Shown: piece after piece, positions 46,340 to 47,469 of the stretch
How the letters are laid out: every line of letters begins with the position of its first letter
Numbering within the stretch: position 1 is the stretch's first letter
Assembly (NCBI GenBank): GCA_001460835.1
Contig: CYKH01000081.1
Coordinates: forward strand, 10,003 to 57,471
DNA from: Bodo saltans
Taxonomy: Eukaryota > Euglenozoa > Kinetoplastea > Eubodonida > Bodonidae
DNA length: 47,469 nt
Direction of reading: 5' to 3'
The notes under the pieces: generated by a model
Database searches by the model: none
What the model was told of the DNA's origin: nothing
The model's input: the letters and a program-made list of their open reading frames with translations, nothing else
Made by a program: the position numbers and the translations under genes

Positions 46340-46798
46340 ATGTATCGCTCCAATACCGATGAAGCCCTCGATGTGGATCCTTTGGCGCAGATGTCGCCAT
46401 CACCGACAACGGATGATGGAAGTGTTGGGTGGAGCCGCCAGCAAACATCAGCCCTTATCAATGATTCGTTTATTATGGGGTTGAAGCATACAGGTCGCTC
46501 GACGTCCAACGTTGGCTCTCCCACAACAAACTCTACAGAACTGTTCGCCGATCCCTCCGCCTTGGCAGCCGGCCGAGCCTCCCGTGTCACCACCACCGTA
46601 TCGTCCTTTCCGACCAGTCTCCCTCCCCCCGCAGCTCGCCCTGCTGTCCCAAGAATTGAGTCTGCAACAGATGTTAATAACACCAACACCAGCAGCGGTG
46701 GTGTCGTGGTGACTGGAGGAGGAATGGTCCGTGTCACTTCAGTGGAAAGAGCTGAATCCGTCAGTCTATCATCGTCATCATCGGAGCCAGAACTTTGA
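46340..46798 (+). CDS. Ser/Thr-rich cytosolic tail piece (152 aa), possibly the end of the NHL gene
   Basis: The product is disordered and Ser/Thr/Pro-rich, ending in a Ser run and SEPEL. It has no domain. Such text suits the cytosolic tail of a surface membrane protein, and its position directly after membrane-like text supports that reading. The start ATG lies within what may once have been continuous coding sequence. Read as an independent gene it is weak. Confidence 0.35.
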   Translation: MYRSNTDEALDVDPLAQMSPSPTTDDGSVGWSRQQTSALINDSFIMGLKHTGRSTSNVGSPTTNSTELFADPSALAAGRASRVTTTVSSFPTSLPPPAARPAVPRIESATDVNNTNTSSGGVVVTGGGMVRVTSVERAESVSLSSSSSEPEL

Positions 46799-47382
46799 CA
46801 CTGACAACCCAAGGTGGGCAGGGAAATCCATTGCTCTTTGGAACACTCCAATCAAATCACTCCATAGGGAAGATTTTTTGTTTTATTTTTGCGCGCCTTG
46901 TTCTGGCTTCTCCAACAGAAAGAGTTACATTAGATCGATGTGCGTCACCCTTCTCATCTAAGTACCGCCCGTGATACCGCCCCTCTTCGTTTCTGTATCG
47001 TTTGCTGCCACTGTGGTGTATGCAACGTCGGCCATACTATGTGCCCTCCGAAACATCGCTTTGTTTGTTGTACGCATCATCGTGTGTAATTTTGTGAAAT
47101 TTTTGTTCAATTCATTTGGAGTCTTTGCGTGTGCACTCTTCTCCACATGTATTCGTGCGTCCGTGACGGCAGTAATGACTCAATCACCACGCTCCAGCTA
47201 CTGCTCTCTTATTCCTTTTCTTTACTCCGCACAAACAAAAGGAAGAACGCGATAAGCGTGTTTGCGGCGAAATACAGGATACCTTTTAAAGTAGCTGTAT
47301 CTGACCAACTTCCACACATAACTAGAAAACAAGTGAGACAACTCAATTGTTCTGTTAACAACAACGATAACACTGTCACGTC
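46799..47382. other. Spacer before the last gene
   Basis: 584 bases. A pyrimidine-rich tract at 47199-47227 (CTCTCTTATTCCTTTTCTTT) followed by AG near 47239-47242 is a likely spliced-leader acceptor for the gene at 47383. A hydrophobic short frame at 46971-47255 is only T-rich DNA. Confidence 0.45.
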
Positions 47383-47469
47383 ATGGAGCATATCCGGTTC
47401 CTTCCTAGGACCATTTACATCGTCGTCACAACGCTGTGCTTTGGGCTGTGTAGGGCGGGCTCCACACTG
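47383..47469 (+). CDS. 5' end of a secreted or membrane protein (cut by window edge)
   Basis: An ATG opens 29 codons to the window end, encoding a basic start and a hydrophobic stretch that ends in small residues (RTIYIVVTTLCFGLCRAG), typical of a signal peptide. A good acceptor tract lies about 140 bases upstream. It may be another member of the NHL membrane protein group that precedes it, which also starts with a signal segment, but nothing beyond the signal can be seen. Confidence 0.5.
   Translation, partial: MEHIRFLPRTIYIVVTTLCFGLCRAGSTL

Noticed and set aside
46971-47255. Hydrophobic 94-residue open frame that looks like a membrane protein
   Set aside because: T-rich DNA gives Phe/Leu/Val-rich translations by chance. 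No acceptor or conserved feature is seen, and the next real start with a signal peptide is at 47383.
1-47469. CRISPR arrays, tRNA or rRNA genes, transposons
   Set aside because: None could be recognised on either strand by eye. Small RNA genes cannot be fully excluded without a covariance-model search.

Overview
The window looks like nuclear DNA of a kinetoplastid flagellate, most likely the free-living bacterivore Bodo saltans or a close relative. Every convincing gene lies on the + strand with no visible introns. Genes are separated by short gaps that carry a polypyrimidine tract followed by AG, the expected signal for spliced-leader trans-splicing and coupled polyadenylation. This is the layout of a kinetoplastid polycistronic unit. 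The species is inferred from gene content and layout; no database was searched.

Left part (1-26.9 kb): large, lineage-specific genes. The window opens inside the Ala/Lys-rich tail of a gene (3-254). Then come a 1339-residue protein with an acylation signal and a segment resembling a decayed guanylate-binding-protein (GBP) G domain, an 1100-residue protein of unknown function with a hydrophobic C-terminal part, a gene split by a 316-bp tandem duplication, a long Ala-rich coiled-coil protein, and a TRIM-like protein (ubiquitin-like fold, RING, B-box-like fingers, coiled coil, Ala/Lys repeats). Around the TRIM-like gene lie decayed pieces of the same gene and of its neighbours. The part ends with a 3048-residue AAA+ protein whose core resembles vertebrate RNF213 but which has no recognisable RING. 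GBPs, RNF213 and TRIM proteins act together in cell-autonomous immunity in vertebrates. Finding divergent counterparts side by side in a bacterium-eating protist is the most interesting point of the window, though a functional link is only inferred.

Right part (27.1-43.1 kb): compact conserved genes. These are COP9 signalosome subunit 1, a PrimPol-like primase-polymerase, an adenylate kinase whose P-loop has been replaced, a PP2C phosphatase, a second adenylate kinase with an intact P-loop but a damaged AMP site, a degenerate EF-hand protein, a malate dehydrogenase carrying a perfect 267-bp internal duplication, a class V PLP enzyme, and a ferric reductase/NADPH-oxidase-like flavocytochrome.

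Right end (43.5-47.5 kb): an NHL-repeat membrane protein whose 3' part seems to be decaying into separate open pieces, then the first codons of another secreted or membrane protein cut by the window edge.

Tandem duplication recurs across the window: 15, 39, 69, 141, 267 and 316 bp units, plus a 166-bp repeat in direct orientation. Most lie inside coding sequence. The copies that have diverged are real biology; the identical 267-bp pair could be either recent or an assembly error.
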